Positions 1 through 9,934 of a stretch of 64,000 nucleotides of DNA are shown here, in pieces. This stretch comes from Bacteroidota bacterium (lineage in GTDB: Bacteria > Bacteroidota > Ignavibacteria > OLB7). A model generated the notes under the pieces. The model made no database searches and was not told the DNA's origin. It saw nothing but the letters and a program-made list of their open reading frames with translations. The stretch is taken from assembly GCA_018266795.1 (NCBI GenBank), contig JAFDZV010000010.1:190829-254828 (forward strand). The letters run 5' to 3'. A program made the translations under genes and the position numbers. Positions within the stretch are counted from its first letter, which is position 1. Each line of letters starts with the position of its first letter.

Positions 1-2099
1 GTGTTGCCGCCGGAAGGATTGCCGCTCGGAGCCGTGCCGGTTCCTCTGCCGTTCGCCGGGGGAGTCTGCTGGCCGCCTCCAGAGCCGGGCGGCAATGCCG
101 GCGCAGCACCGGATGGTTTCACGGCTCCATTCGGCTTCGGCGAGCTGGGACGGTGTTCCAGCTTCGAGGTGTCGCCGTTGAGCGGTATCAGCACATCCGG
201 CTCATCGTCAGAAATGTTCGGAGGATTGTCCTTCATCCAATCCATGTTCACGCCGGTGCCGTCGTTCTGCGGCTGGTTGTCGTGCGGGGTTCGCATGCGA
301 TGCACGTTCACCGCCTGCAGCAGAGGCGCAACCGCCAGCGCCTGATCGCTGGTTGGGTAGAGGTCCGTAAGGCGGCCGTAGTAGCTGTAGGCACTGTCCA
401 GATTGTCGAGCGTCTTCTCGTAGAGGAGCCCGATGGCATAATAGGCTCGCGGTGCGTACGATGACTTGGGAAAGTTCATCACCAGCCGTTCGAACATCGC
501 CAGAGCCTGAGCGTTCTCCCCAACCTTCATATGGCTGACGCCGGAGCTGTAGATGTCCTTTGCCGTATCGATCATCTCCGCCTCCGTGTAGCCCAGGCGC
601 TTGCGGGCGTCCACGGCATACTCGGTGAGCGGGTAATCGCTCACGATCTGCTCCAGCAGAGAGTCCGCCAGGTTGCTGCGCCCTGAATCGCGAGCCATCG
701 TGGAGCGCGCATAGATCACACGCGCCCCCTCCTTGCTGCCGACGCCTGACCACGTGTAGGAGAGATCGTAGTAACGCAGCATGGAGTCGCGGATGTCGAG
801 CGAGGAGAAGACTCGCGCCACGTTGTAGTATGCCTCCGCCACGGCCGGCTTCAACGAATCGGGATAGTTGGCGGGCGCGAAACCCTGCGTCAACACATTG
901 GCCTTCCCTCCCTGCTCGAAATAGCGATCCAGAAGAGACGCGTAGCGCTGCGCGCGGCGCTGGAACGGAGCGGGCGACACCTTCGCCTTCGTGAAGTTCT
1001 CCAGAGCGGTCTTGAAGTCGCCACCACGGAATGCCCTCACCGCACGCTCATATACGGCGTATGATGAGTAGAACTTGCCAGGTGAAATGGAATCGACGCG
1101 TGCAAGTTCCGCATCGCTGGCTGCGGCACCGCCGGGACGAGTAGCCGCAAGATTCAGCACCTCGAGGTCAACCAGTCCGTACCACGGCTGGTAATTGCCG
1201 TTGCTGCGGAGCTTCGCCAGCTGCTTCGCAGCCTCATCGTAGTCACCAAGCGCACGCTCCGAGGCAGCACGCTGCATTCCAATCTGAAACTGCGTGAGGA
1301 TATCCGGAGAGTACTCCTTCTCCGCGAGATTGAACGCCTCGATCGCACCCTTGAAGTCCTGCCGACGAAAATAGAGCAGGCCGATCTCGTACTCCCACCG
1401 CGCCTTGTCCTCATCGTCCGAACTCAGAACCATCGCGCGCTCGTAGGGACGAAGCGCCTCGGCAAAATTTCCCTCGCCAAGCTGCAGATCCGCATTCAGG
1501 CGGAATGCATCGATCAGTATGTCCCGTCGCTCGTGCGCCCAGCCGACGTCTATCGTACGGCTCAGCATTACGGAGGCCTCCGCCACCTTTCCCTGCTGCA
1601 TCAGATCCATGGAAAGGACAAGGTGCGCGTCCGGATACCATTTGCTTTCGGGAAAGCCGGCGATGAACTCCTCGCACTTCTTCTGCGACTGGTACCACTC
1701 GCGCTCGTAGAAGTAGGTCTTGCCGATGTAATAGACGGCGTCCGGTAGATAGTCGCTCTTGGCATCGCGCGCCATCAGCTTCGACCCCTTGATCAGGATC
1801 GAATCCAGCTTCACTTTGTTCGCGCGCATCTCCTCGTTGTTCATGGATCGGCGCTCGAGGTGATTGTAGAACTTCACATCGCGCCGTTCCAGATCGTCGA
1901 ATGGAACATAGTACACCGGCTCGGGCGTCTTCTGTTCGCGGATGTAGAGCAGTTCCTCCTCCACCTCATCCATGATCCGTTCCATGTTGTAGAACAGATT
2001 GAAGTAGGTGGTGAAGTTGCGCGTAGTCTGGCAGGCCCCAAATCCAAGGGCGCCCAGCAGAGCAAGGATTGCGATATATCGTGATCGAAGAAACGTCAT
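1..2099 (-). CDS. TPR lipoprotein, SprE/PorW-like shape (3' end outside window)
   Basis: The frame is open from an ATG at 2099 down to base 1, about 699 codons, with no stop, so the C-terminus lies outside the window. It starts MTFLRSRYIAIL and has a lipobox-like FGAC with Cys23, so it is probably an outer-membrane lipoprotein. The rest is rich in TPR-like helices (AVYYIGKTYF, ARWEYEIGLLYF, PRAYYAIGLLYE). The last 60 visible residues are a Pro/Gly/Ser-rich tail. The start (CQTTRN, then NLFYNMERIMDEVEE) and the TPR layout resemble the T9SS-linked lipoprotein SprE/PorW. That fits the T9SS substrates in this window but is inference; a generic BamD-like TPR lipoprotein is the alternative. The 289-bp gap to dnaG should hold its promoter. 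Confidence 0.75.
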   Translation of the reverse strand, partial: MTFLRSRYIAILALLGALGFGACQTTRNFTTYFNLFYNMERIMDEVEEELLYIREQKTPEPVYYVPFDDLERRDVKFYNHLERRSMNNEEMRANKVKLDSILIKGSKLMARDAKSDYLPDAVYYIGKTYFYEREWYQSQKKCEEFIAGFPESKWYPDAHLVLSMDLMQQGKVAEASVMLSRTIDVGWAHERRDILIDAFRLNADLQLGEGNFAEALRPYERAMVLSSDDEDKARWEYEIGLLYFRRQDFKGAIEAFNLAEKEYSPDILTQFQIGMQRAASERALGDYDEAAKQLAKLRSNGNYQPWYGLVDLEVLNLAATRPGGAAASDAELARVDSISPGKFYSSYAVYERAVRAFRGGDFKTALENFTKAKVSPAPFQRRAQRYASLLDRYFEQGGKANVLTQGFAPANYPDSLKPAVAEAYYNVARVFSSLDIRDSMLRYYDLSYTWSGVGSKEGARVIYARSTMARDSGRSNLADSLLEQIVSDYPLTEYAVDARKRLGYTEAEMIDTAKDIYSSGVSHMKVGENAQALAMFERLVMNFPKSSYAPRAYYAIGLLYEKTLDNLDSAYSYYGRLTDLYPTSDQALAVAPLLQAVNVHRMRTPHDNQPQNDGTGVNMDWMKDNPPNISDDEPDVLIPLNGDTSKLEHRPSSPKPNGAVKPSGAAPALPPGSGGGQQTPPANGRGTGTAPSGNPSGGN

Positions 2100-2388
2100 G
2101 TCGGATCAAGTTAGCCGGGCCGGGGTCGCCATGCAATTACGGAACGGACGACCGTCGACGGATCGTGACCGAAGCCATGCACGCGTCGGAGGAGCTGCCA
2201 TGCCGGAACCCCGTCTATAGTGGGCGCAATGCTGTGAATGTCGTTGGCCAATCTCCGCATGCTCCGCCAATCATGCAATGGCGAAGCAATGCCCGGGCAA
2301 CGGTGCTTCACCGGCTCGGCACGGAAGGTCCTCACGGTGGACGCCGCAACCGGGAAGATGCAACTCCCGCTCGGCGATCGACGTGCAA

Positions 2389-4335
2389 TCAGCTCAGCAC
2401 CGCCCGGCGAAGATCCTCCAGCTCGCGCGTCAACTGGCGAATTCTCACCAGCACCTGATCCTCATGCTCGAGCTTGACCTGGGGGTCGAATTCAGCAGTC
2501 CGCCCCTGCAGGCTGCGGGTCTCACGCTCAAGGCGTTCGCTGACAATGCGGATCATGCAGTCGCGGGCCACCCTCCACGGATTCGGCGGTGAGGTATCGA
2601 TATCCTGCCGCGACCAGTATGTCGATATGGACTCCTGCTCGATCGCCAGCAGGGTTACAAGATCGCGGAGATCGGATGAAAGGTCCTCCATCACCAACTC
2701 ATCGATCGAAAACGATCGCTGGTTTACATAATGGCCCAGGATCAATCCCACCAATTCCTTCGTGAGCGGATGTGAGAAGTCATCGGGATCGATACGCGCG
2801 AAGACGTGCTCCAGCATCTGCGGATCCCCCTCGACAAGCACGCTCAGCAGTCCGACCTCTGCGGCCGGCAGCTCGGAGCGTACCAACGGCTTGCGCGGAG
2901 CCAGTGCGGCGATCCCCTCGTCGCCCTGCGCCACCAGATCCATGCCGGGATGCGGCTCGTACGGTGCGTCATCCGGAGAAGGCCGCTCCTTGCGGGCGGG
3001 GACGCCGCGTGCGGGGAGGTCACGCCGTCTGCGCCCCTGTGTTCCAAGCGCGCGATCCAGTTCCTCGGCGAGAAGCGCCTCCGGAAGGAAGTAGTCCGCA
3101 GCGATCTTCTGCGTGTAGAGTTCGCGCTTCAGAGCATCGGGGATCAGCGCGATCGTGCCCACAATGGAGCGCACGGCTTCGGCCGCACGATCCGGCGCAT
3201 CGAAATCGCCGGCCTGCTTCATCGTCCGCGCCAGGAACTCCAGGAAGGAGGTGCTGCGTTCCACACGCCCCTCGAATTCCTTCGCGCCGAACCGCTGAAC
3301 GAAGGTGTCCGGGTCCTCTCCATCGGGGAGCCGGAGCACTGAAACGTCCAGCCCCTTGCGCAGGAGAACGTCGATGCCGCGTTCGGTGGCTGACTGCCCG
3401 GCCTTGTCGCTGTCGAACACCAGCACGACGCGCGAACAGTAGCGCGCAATCAGGTCGGCATGCTCGGCGGCCATTGCGGTGCCGCAGGTGGCGATGGCGC
3501 TTCGTACCCCCGCCTGATGAAGAGAGATCACATCCACATACCCTTCCACCACCACAGCCACGCCGCCGCGACGGATCGTATCCTTGGCCTGAAACAGACC
3601 GTAGAGCAGACGGCTCTTATGATAGATCGGCGAGTCCGGGGAGTTGATATACTTCGGCTGGTCCGGGTCGTCGTTCATCCTCCGGGCGCCGAAGCCGAGG
3701 ATACGGCCGGTGGGGTTGTATATCGGAAAGATGGTTCGGCCGCGGAACCGGTCGTAGTGCCCGGTTCGCCCGTCACGCCGGATAACCAGGCCGGCACGCT
3801 CCAACTCCTCCGAGGAGTAGCCGATGCGGCTGAGATGCTTCAGCAGTGTCTCCCAGTCGTCCGGAGCATAGCCAAGGCCGAAGCGGGTGATCGTCTCGTC
3901 GTTGAATCCGCGCTTGCGAAAGTACGCAAGGCCTGAGGCGCCCGCCTCCGAACGAAGCGTCTGTTGAAAGAAGAGCGCTGCATCGCGCACGGCCGCGGCC
4001 AACCGTTCGTGCTCGCTGAATCCCTTCCGTTCGCGCTCGTCATCCGGAATCTCGATGCCGAGCGACTGCGCAAGGTTGCGCACAGTCTCCGGGAACGTCC
4101 ACCCGTTCAGCTCCATGAGGAACGTGAAGACGTTCCCACCCTTTCCGCAGGCGAAGCACTTGAAGATGCCCCGCACCGGCTCGACGTGCAACGACGGCTT
4201 GGAGTCGTCATGAAACGGGCACAGCCCCAGCCAGTTCTTTCCGGTGCGGCGCAAACGGATGTAGTCGGAGACAACATCAACGATGTTTACCTCGGACTTC
4301 ACACGTTCAACGATTTCCTCGGGGATGCCGGCCAC
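2389..4335 (-). CDS. dnaG: DNA primase DnaG
   Basis: This is the replication primase, which makes RNA primers at the fork. It has 648 residues, a normal length. The N-terminal CHC2 zinc finger is visible as C39, H42, C60 and C63 (GLCPFHDD, then KCFACGKGG). The RNA-polymerase/Toprim core follows, with the EGYVD glutamate motif near residue 265 and the VFDSDKAG acidic motif near 310. The C-terminal part is more divergent, as is usual for the helicase-binding region. The start MAGIPEEIVERVKSEV matches the family's conserved N-terminus. It is not next to rpoD or rpsU as in the classical macromolecular synthesis operon; its downstream neighbour on the same strand is the TPR lipoprotein. Confidence 0.97.
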   Translation of the reverse strand: MAGIPEEIVERVKSEVNIVDVVSDYIRLRRTGKNWLGLCPFHDDSKPSLHVEPVRGIFKCFACGKGGNVFTFLMELNGWTFPETVRNLAQSLGIEIPDDERERKGFSEHERLAAAVRDAALFFQQTLRSEAGASGLAYFRKRGFNDETITRFGLGYAPDDWETLLKHLSRIGYSSEELERAGLVIRRDGRTGHYDRFRGRTIFPIYNPTGRILGFGARRMNDDPDQPKYINSPDSPIYHKSRLLYGLFQAKDTIRRGGVAVVVEGYVDVISLHQAGVRSAIATCGTAMAAEHADLIARYCSRVVLVFDSDKAGQSATERGIDVLLRKGLDVSVLRLPDGEDPDTFVQRFGAKEFEGRVERSTSFLEFLARTMKQAGDFDAPDRAAEAVRSIVGTIALIPDALKRELYTQKIAADYFLPEALLAEELDRALGTQGRRRRDLPARGVPARKERPSPDDAPYEPHPGMDLVAQGDEGIAALAPRKPLVRSELPAAEVGLLSVLVEGDPQMLEHVFARIDPDDFSHPLTKELVGLILGHYVNQRSFSIDELVMEDLSSDLRDLVTLLAIEQESISTYWSRQDIDTSPPNPWRVARDCMIRIVSERLERETRSLQGRTAEFDPQVKLEHEDQVLVRIRQLTRELEDLRRAVLS

Positions 4336-4702
4336 GTATTTTCAGGTGTATGATGAACTACCACAGATTTCCGTCGCGCAGTATGCGGGCCCGCGACGCT
4401 GCCTCCACAACGACGCAATTCGGGCTTCGGTATGATCCGAAAAAGCAATCTAGTGATTGGCACCGAACCATGTTCGCAGCAATTGGTTGCCTGCACGGCG
4501 TTTGCCGGGGCTCACGAACACACCGTAGGCCGAATCCCGTTCCACGCTGCCCATCCAACGATCATCCCCCCGGTTCACCGGCGGAATCGAACGTGTGGCA
4601 TGGCGGATAGCCGTATCAATAGGTGCGGCGCCCTATATTGGGGTTGGATGTCGGCGCTCCGTTCCGGTGATCGGTCCCCGCCCAATCCCTCCAACTGTCC
4701 GC
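4336..4702. other. divergent intergenic region, dnaG / sensor kinase
   Basis: These 367 bp separate the divergent dnaG and propeller kinase genes and must contain both promoters. A TATATTGG at about 4634-4641 on the plus strand is one or two bases from the TAnnTTTG -7 element found elsewhere in the window. I see no convincing RNA gene, repeat or small coding region. Confidence 0.5.
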
Positions 4703-7700
4703 ATGATCGGCACATGTTCCCGACGGCTCGCATTCACGTGCCGCACCGCAACACTCGCGGCCGCGGCAGTGGCGTTGCTTTGGATTGTCTGCACCGCGGC
4801 ATGCACGGCGCAGCTCCTTCACACCGGCTTTCAGCACATCGGCCTGGAGCAGGGGCTGTCGCAGAGCTTCGTCTATGCCATCCATCAGGATAGCCGGGGG
4901 TTCTTCTGGTTCGGCACGCGCGACGGGCTGAACCGGTTCGACGGTTACTCGTTCCTCCGTTTCACCTACCAACCGTTCGCACCCACCACAATCGCTTCCG
5001 GCGTGGTCCGTTCGATCTGCGAGGATAAGCATGGCGACCTCTGGCTGGGAACGTATCGCGGCGGGCTGGTCCATCTGGAGCGTTCCACCGGCCGTTTCAC
5101 CAGCTTCATGCACGATCCCACGGACCCCGCGAGCATTGCCAGCAACGACGTGCTGGCGTTCATGGATCACGCCGGCTCCATCTGGATCATCAGCGCGGAC
5201 GGCCTTCTGGACAGATTCGACGCCGCCGGGTGGCATCGTGGCATGAGTGCGCGGTTTCATCACTACCCCCACAGCGACACGGACACAACCAGCCTGCTCG
5301 GCCTCGCATACTCCGCCTACGAGGATCACCGCAACAACATCTGGATCGGCACCGACCGTGGATTGAATCTGCTCGATCGATCGGCCGGAACGTTCGCCCA
5401 CTTTCGAGGCACCGATGGTGCAAGCGCGGTATTCCCCAACGGTCCGATCCATTCGATGGCCGACGACGACAGAGGGAATCTGTGGCTGGCGACGCGCAAC
5501 GGACTCTGTTGCCTGGATATCGCGACGCACCGGATCCGCCACATCACCCGCCAGGGGCCGGTACAACGGCTGACCGTCGACCACCACGGCGTGATCTGGT
5601 ACGACACGTACGGAGGCCTGTGCACCTACAACCCGCGCAACGGCACAATGGACTGTTTCAGGCACGTTGCCAACGGCGGACCGATCAGCGGTGACCTGGT
5701 ACTCTCCCTCTTCACCGACACAACCGGAACGGTCTGGATCGGTACCGACGGCGGCATCGACAAGACGGAGGAGAATACATCGAAGTTCGCAACGGGGTTG
5801 GCCGGCTTCGACCGCAACGACAGTATCGCCATGAACAATGTGCGATCGCTTTGCGTTGATCGGGCCGGACGCGTCTGGATCGGCACGGCGGGGATGGGAG
5901 TGATCTCCGTGGATCGTACGTCCGGTTCGATCCGGCGCTATCTCGCGGAGCCGGGAAGCTCGGCCGAGTACATCAACACGCTCTACGAGGATCATCGCGG
6001 CACCCTGTGGCTCGGCTCGCAGTTGACGGTGCGATACTCGACCATGCGCGGCGACTCCGTTCTCGGATTTGCCAACCTCAACCTCCCTCTCTCGATAACG
6101 CGCGACATCTGGGCAATCTGCGAAGATCACCTGGGCATGATGTGGTTTGGAAGCCGCTCACATGTATTCCGTCTCGATCGCACTACCGGAGTGATAACGC
6201 TGTTCAAGCACGATCCTCACGATCCGCGGAGCATCTCGTACAATGGAGCGTGGGCTATCCACGAGGACCGTTGGGGCGATCTCTGGTTTGCCACACCCGG
6301 CGGCGTGAATCGCTTCGATCGATCCACGCAGACGTTCGTGCGCTATCAGTACGATCCGGCAAACCAGGCAAGCCTGAGCCATGACGAGGACTGGTCGCTC
6401 TTCGAAGATCACGCCGGGACGCTCTGGGTTGGAACGTGGGGCGGCGGCCTGAATCGGTTCGATCGAGCCTCCGGCCGATTCACACACTACATGGAAGCCA
6501 GCGGCATCGCCAGCAACGTGATCCACGGCATACTCGAGGATCGGAACGGCTATCTCTGGGTAAGCACGGGGCGCGGCATCTCGAAGTTCGATCCGCGCAC
6601 GGAGATCTTCACGAACTATGGTTCGTCCGACGGCATTCAACACGAGGAGTTCAACCCCAACGCATGCTGCCAGACTCCGGATGGGATGTTGATCTTCGGC
6701 GGCATCGGCGGCATCAACAGCTTCCGTCCGGATCGTCTCACCATGGAGAACAATGTGACCTGGCCCATCGTGGTGACATCGTTTCGCAAGCTGGACTCGC
6801 TGTTCGCAACCGAGTTGACCGATGGTGCGCATGTGGACGTGCTGCCGGGTGAAAACAATTTTTCGTTCGAGTTCTCATCGCTGGACTTCAACAATCCGCT
6901 CCGCGTTCGATACTCCTACATGCTGGAAGGGTTCGATGACGATTGGAACGCAAGCGGCACTCGGCGTTACGTATCCTACACCAATCTGGATGCGGGGGAT
7001 TATGTGTTCCGGGTTCGCGCCACGGCTGGTGACGGGATCTGGCAGCCCGGCATCGCCGTGTACGTGTCGGTGATCCCTCCGTTCTGGCGCCGGCGTCCGT
7101 TCATCGTGGCTGCAGCTGCAGCCGTGGTGCTTGGAGCGGGGTTCTGGTATCGGCGGCGCAACCGGATCATGGACGCCCGCGAAAATGCGCTGGCCAATGC
7201 ACGCGAGACCGAACGGCGAGGCATTGCCGGAGAGCTGCACGACGGGCCGCTGCAGGATCTGTACAGCGTACGGTTTGCGCTGGAGCGGCTTACGGCGCTC
7301 CCGATGCCGGCACCGGCACGGGAGGATCTGAAGTCCATCGACGGCACGTTGAAGGGGGTGCGCAGCACTCTGCGCAACGTCTGCGGCGACCTTCAGCTTC
7401 CCAGCCCCACGATCGGATTGGACGATGCCATTCGGGCGCACGCGGAGCGGTTTCGCGACGCACATCCGGATGTGGAGATCTTGACGGACCTTGCTGCCGA
7501 TGACGCCATGCTCACCGAGGAGATGCGAGGAACGTTCTTTCGCATCTATCGGACTGCGATGAACAACGTCGCAAAGCATGCGGGCGCAACCGCCGTTTCC
7601 GTTCGCCTGACATTCGATGCACGTCGTGCCGTGCTGGAGATTCGAGACAACGGCCGCGGGTTCACCCCACCGGGCAGCCTGGACGATCTGCTCAGCAGAA

Positions 7701-7876
7701 AGCACTACGGATTGCTCCTTGCGGACTCGCATGCGCGGGCGGTCGGCGCACGCCTGGAGCTGGTCTCCGCGCCGGACAACGGAACAACCGTCCGTGTCAC
7801 GATCGAACGTTCCAGACGTCTTGTGCCGGAATGGCTCCGGCGGGTCGGCTTCGCGCGCCGTCGTGAAACGGGATAG
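4703..7876 (+). CDS. two-component propeller sensor histidine kinase (Reg_prop, Y_Y_Y, HisKA_3)
   Basis: This large sensor kinase has about 1,057 residues from the preferred ATG at 4703; an upstream in-frame ATG at 4595 would add 36 residues ahead of the signal peptide. From 4703 it has a signal sequence (ATLAAAAVALLWIVCTAACTAQ). About fourteen Reg_prop blades follow, with repeated motifs such as GFFWFGTRDGLNRFD and GTLWVGTWGGGLNRFD, up to about residue 660. Then come a Y_Y_Y domain (SYMLEGFDDDWN), one membrane segment near residue 796, a HisKA_3 dimerisation motif with the predicted phospho-His at H846 (GELHDGPLQDL), and an HATPase domain (NNVAKHAG, DNGRGF). The propeller is periplasmic; in related proteins it often senses glycans, but the ligand is unknown here. 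The partner regulator follows 107 bp downstream. Confidence 0.93.
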   Translation: MIGTCSRRLAFTCRTATLAAAAVALLWIVCTAACTAQLLHTGFQHIGLEQGLSQSFVYAIHQDSRGFFWFGTRDGLNRFDGYSFLRFTYQPFAPTTIASGVVRSICEDKHGDLWLGTYRGGLVHLERSTGRFTSFMHDPTDPASIASNDVLAFMDHAGSIWIISADGLLDRFDAAGWHRGMSARFHHYPHSDTDTTSLLGLAYSAYEDHRNNIWIGTDRGLNLLDRSAGTFAHFRGTDGASAVFPNGPIHSMADDDRGNLWLATRNGLCCLDIATHRIRHITRQGPVQRLTVDHHGVIWYDTYGGLCTYNPRNGTMDCFRHVANGGPISGDLVLSLFTDTTGTVWIGTDGGIDKTEENTSKFATGLAGFDRNDSIAMNNVRSLCVDRAGRVWIGTAGMGVISVDRTSGSIRRYLAEPGSSAEYINTLYEDHRGTLWLGSQLTVRYSTMRGDSVLGFANLNLPLSITRDIWAICEDHLGMMWFGSRSHVFRLDRTTGVITLFKHDPHDPRSISYNGAWAIHEDRWGDLWFATPGGVNRFDRSTQTFVRYQYDPANQASLSHDEDWSLFEDHAGTLWVGTWGGGLNRFDRASGRFTHYMEASGIASNVIHGILEDRNGYLWVSTGRGISKFDPRTEIFTNYGSSDGIQHEEFNPNACCQTPDGMLIFGGIGGINSFRPDRLTMENNVTWPIVVTSFRKLDSLFATELTDGAHVDVLPGENNFSFEFSSLDFNNPLRVRYSYMLEGFDDDWNASGTRRYVSYTNLDAGDYVFRVRATAGDGIWQPGIAVYVSVIPPFWRRRPFIVAAAAAVVLGAGFWYRRRNRIMDARENALANARETERRGIAGELHDGPLQDLYSVRFALERLTALPMPAPAREDLKSIDGTLKGVRSTLRNVCGDLQLPSPTIGLDDAIRAHAERFRDAHPDVEILTDLAADDAMLTEEMRGTFFRIYRTAMNNVAKHAGATAVSVRLTFDARRAVLEIRDNGRGFTPPGSLDDLLSRKHYGLLLADSHARAVGARLELVSAPDNGTTVRVTIERSRRLVPEWLRRVGFARRRETG

Positions 7877-7983
7877 TGCTCGATGGCATCGCGCGAAGCG
7901 GGATGTGTTCGCCGAATGATTGTCACTCCCCGCGCCGCGGCGCAGATGTATTTCGCAACATTGGCTCAAACACAGACACGACA

Positions 7984-8631
7984 ATGAATACACTCGAGAA
8001 GATCCGCGTGGTGGTGGCGGACGATCACGATATGGTGCGCGCCGGAATTCGAGGCTGGCTCGAGATGGAGCCGGACCTGCTCGTTGTTGGTGAGGCGCGC
8101 AGCGGCGAGGAGGCCGTTCGCCTTGTCCACACGCTGAAGCCGGACGTACTCGTGCAGGATGTTCATATGCCTGGAATGAACGGGCTCGCCGTTATCAGAA
8201 CGCTTCGCGATGAGGGCTCGCCAACGAGAGTTCTTGCTATCACCGGGTTCGACAACTCCAGCGTTCGCAGCGCATTGGACAGCGGCGCCTGCGGCTATCT
8301 CACCAAGGAGGAGAAACGGGAGGTGATGGTGGAGGCGGTACGCTGGGCAGCGGCGCGCACGAAGGGAATCTGGATCAGTCCGGCGGTAGCGGCGGATCTC
8401 ACACAGGCCAACATGGCGGTGGCCGAGGCCGCACTCACGAAGGCGGAGATCAATCTCCTCGGCCTGCTGGCGCTGCCGAACAGTGACATCGCGCGGCGGC
8501 TGCATATCTCGGAAAGTACCGTGAAGAATCACATCACAAGCATCTACAGCAAACTCAATGTGCGGACCAGACGGGAGGCACTGGAATGGGCGCGCCGCCA
8601 TGGACTGATCGATGCCGTACGCGAACAATAG
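7984..8631 (+). CDS. NarL/FixJ-family response regulator
   Basis: This 215-residue DNA-binding response regulator is very likely the partner of the propeller kinase just upstream. The receiver domain shows the acidic pair D13/D14 (VVADDHD), the phospho-acceptor D59 (VLVQDVHMPG), T87 and K108 (YLTKEEK). The C-terminal LuxR-type helix-turn-helix is near residues 150-205 (LPNSDIARRLHISESTVKNH). The ATG at 7984 is chosen because the receiver fold begins right after it; an in-frame ATG at 7876 would add 36 residues with no family similarity. Confidence 0.93.
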   Translation: MNTLEKIRVVVADDHDMVRAGIRGWLEMEPDLLVVGEARSGEEAVRLVHTLKPDVLVQDVHMPGMNGLAVIRTLRDEGSPTRVLAITGFDNSSVRSALDSGACGYLTKEEKREVMVEAVRWAAARTKGIWISPAVAADLTQANMAVAEAALTKAEINLLGLLALPNSDIARRLHISESTVKNHITSIYSKLNVRTRREALEWARRHGLIDAVREQ

Positions 8632-8948
8632 CAGGATAGTGGATCCTGGATCGGCATCGTTGCCGCAATCGATCGATTGCATACCCCGGGCATTCGCCTG
8701 GTCGGACGCAGGCCGCACCACAGGCCTCGTACAGCCCGGGGACCGTTTCAACCTGTGCGTACCGCCGGCGCCGCTGCATATGCTGCAGCATGTGCAGCGC
8801 CGGGTTTGCAGGCCGCCGGCCGAAGTATTCCCTTCCAGGCTCGTAGGAGTATACTCCCAGAAGGATAGCCGCAATGTCCTATGAAAATGGGAGGCCCGAC
8901 CAACGACATCGCGACCGCGCTCTCATGAACGCCACCTCATCCGGAACG
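8632..8948. other. intergenic region after the response regulator
   Basis: About 320 bp without a gene. It contains a hairpin-like GC-rich stretch around 8775-8802 (CTGCATATGCTGCAG) and a perfect 12-bp palindrome at 8846-8857. No tRNA or recognisable RNA was seen. Confidence 0.4.
8846..8857. promoter_or_regulatory. 12-bp palindrome, possible operator
   Basis: GGAGTATACTCC is a perfect palindrome about 100 bp upstream of the -7 element of the next lipoprotein gene. NarL-type regulators bind dyad sites, and one is encoded immediately upstream. The link is speculative. Confidence 0.25.
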
Positions 8949-8956
8949 TATGTTTG
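8949..8956 (+). promoter_or_regulatory. Bacteroidota-type -7 element
   Basis: TATGTTTG matches TAnnTTTG exactly and lies 94 bp upstream of the lipoprotein ATG at 9051. No clear -33 TTTG is visible at the usual spacing. Confidence 0.4.
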
Positions 8957-9050
8957 TACAACATGAAGGCCGGCTCACACGACCGGCTCTCACCGGGCCC
9001 GCCGGATATCGGGATTGTTCGAATGAGTTGTTCAAATATCACGAGGCATC

Positions 9051-9698
9051 ATGAAGAAGATTCTCGTCCCCGCCGTTCTGCTCACATTGGTGTTCATCAC
9101 CGGCTGCCGCGACTCCCCAACCGGCCCAACCACGGTGTACGTTCACGATACCGTCTACTCCTGCCCTCACATGAATCTGCTCGATGCCGGAGACTTCCTG
9201 ACATCAAACCCGAGTGTGGTCGATATGGATCAGAGCACCATTCCACCATGGCTGCCCGCAACGGGCACGCCGCAGCTCGGAGCCGGCTTGGGCTGTGATT
9301 CAACGCATGGATACATCCAGATGTGGGGAAACAGTGTGGATGGCGAAAGCATCATGCAGCATCTGCGTACGCCGATCCAGAAGGGAAAGACCTACGTGGT
9401 AACCGCATGCATCCGATTCCTGAAAGACAACCCGGCAAACGTAAGCCCGTTCACGCGCGTCCGGTTCATGGCGTTCAACCAGGCACCCTCCACCACACAC
9501 TGGGTTGAGGACAGGCCGAACGTGGCAGTGATCGGAAGCGTGACGACCAGCAATGAGACCTGGCAGACGTATACACTGCAGGACTGGGTGGCCGACAGTG
9601 ACTACTCCGGCTTCGCATTCAACGTAGAGGACGATCTGGTTGGCGACGGCTCCGCGTCGTGGGCGAAAATCGACAATGTGACGCTCAAGGAGAAGTAG
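9051..9698 (+). CDS. small lipoprotein, probable carbohydrate-binding-like beta-sandwich
   Basis: The protein has 215 residues, with a lipoprotein signal MKKILVPAVLLTLVFITGC and the lipidated Cys at C19. The mature part begins with a Pro/Thr-rich linker and continues as a beta-rich domain (LLDAGDFLTSNPSV; YVVTACIRFL; NETWQTYTL; WAKIDNVTLKE). That pattern is typical of CBM/galactose-binding-like jelly-rolls: feature name first, binding strands, and a closing 'DNVTL' strand. No catalytic residues are evident. It sits downstream of a two-component pair and has its own promoter-like element and terminator, so it is a one-gene unit. Confidence 0.75.
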   Translation: MKKILVPAVLLTLVFITGCRDSPTGPTTVYVHDTVYSCPHMNLLDAGDFLTSNPSVVDMDQSTIPPWLPATGTPQLGAGLGCDSTHGYIQMWGNSVDGESIMQHLRTPIQKGKTYVVTACIRFLKDNPANVSPFTRVRFMAFNQAPSTTHWVEDRPNVAVIGSVTTSNETWQTYTLQDWVADSDYSGFAFNVEDDLVGDGSASWAKIDNVTLKEK

Positions 9699-9731
9699 TT
9701 CTCTCACTCTTCTCCCCTGACGTCAACATGG

Positions 9732-9785
9732 CGCAGTGCGACCGCAAACATCGCCGGAAACGGTCGCACTGCGTCTTCTTCTTCT
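9732..9785 (+). terminator. Rho-independent terminator
   Basis: Thirteen perfectly paired bases (CGCAGTGCGACCG at 9732-9744 with 9761-9773) enclose a 16-nt loop and are followed by the T-rich tract TCTTCTTCTTCTCC. It closes the lipoprotein gene and also faces the leftward permease gene. Confidence 0.85.
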
Positions 9786-9934
9786 CCACCATCCACTTCA
9801 TCCAACCTTAGCTGAACGTTCTCCCCACAAGCTGCGTGGTAGTGCCGGTGATATGCTTCGAGCCTTGGAATGGCGGCAGGAGTTGGCCGGAGGCGTGAGC
9901 CCCTGGAGTCGTCGGGGAAATCGTTCCTGTTCGT

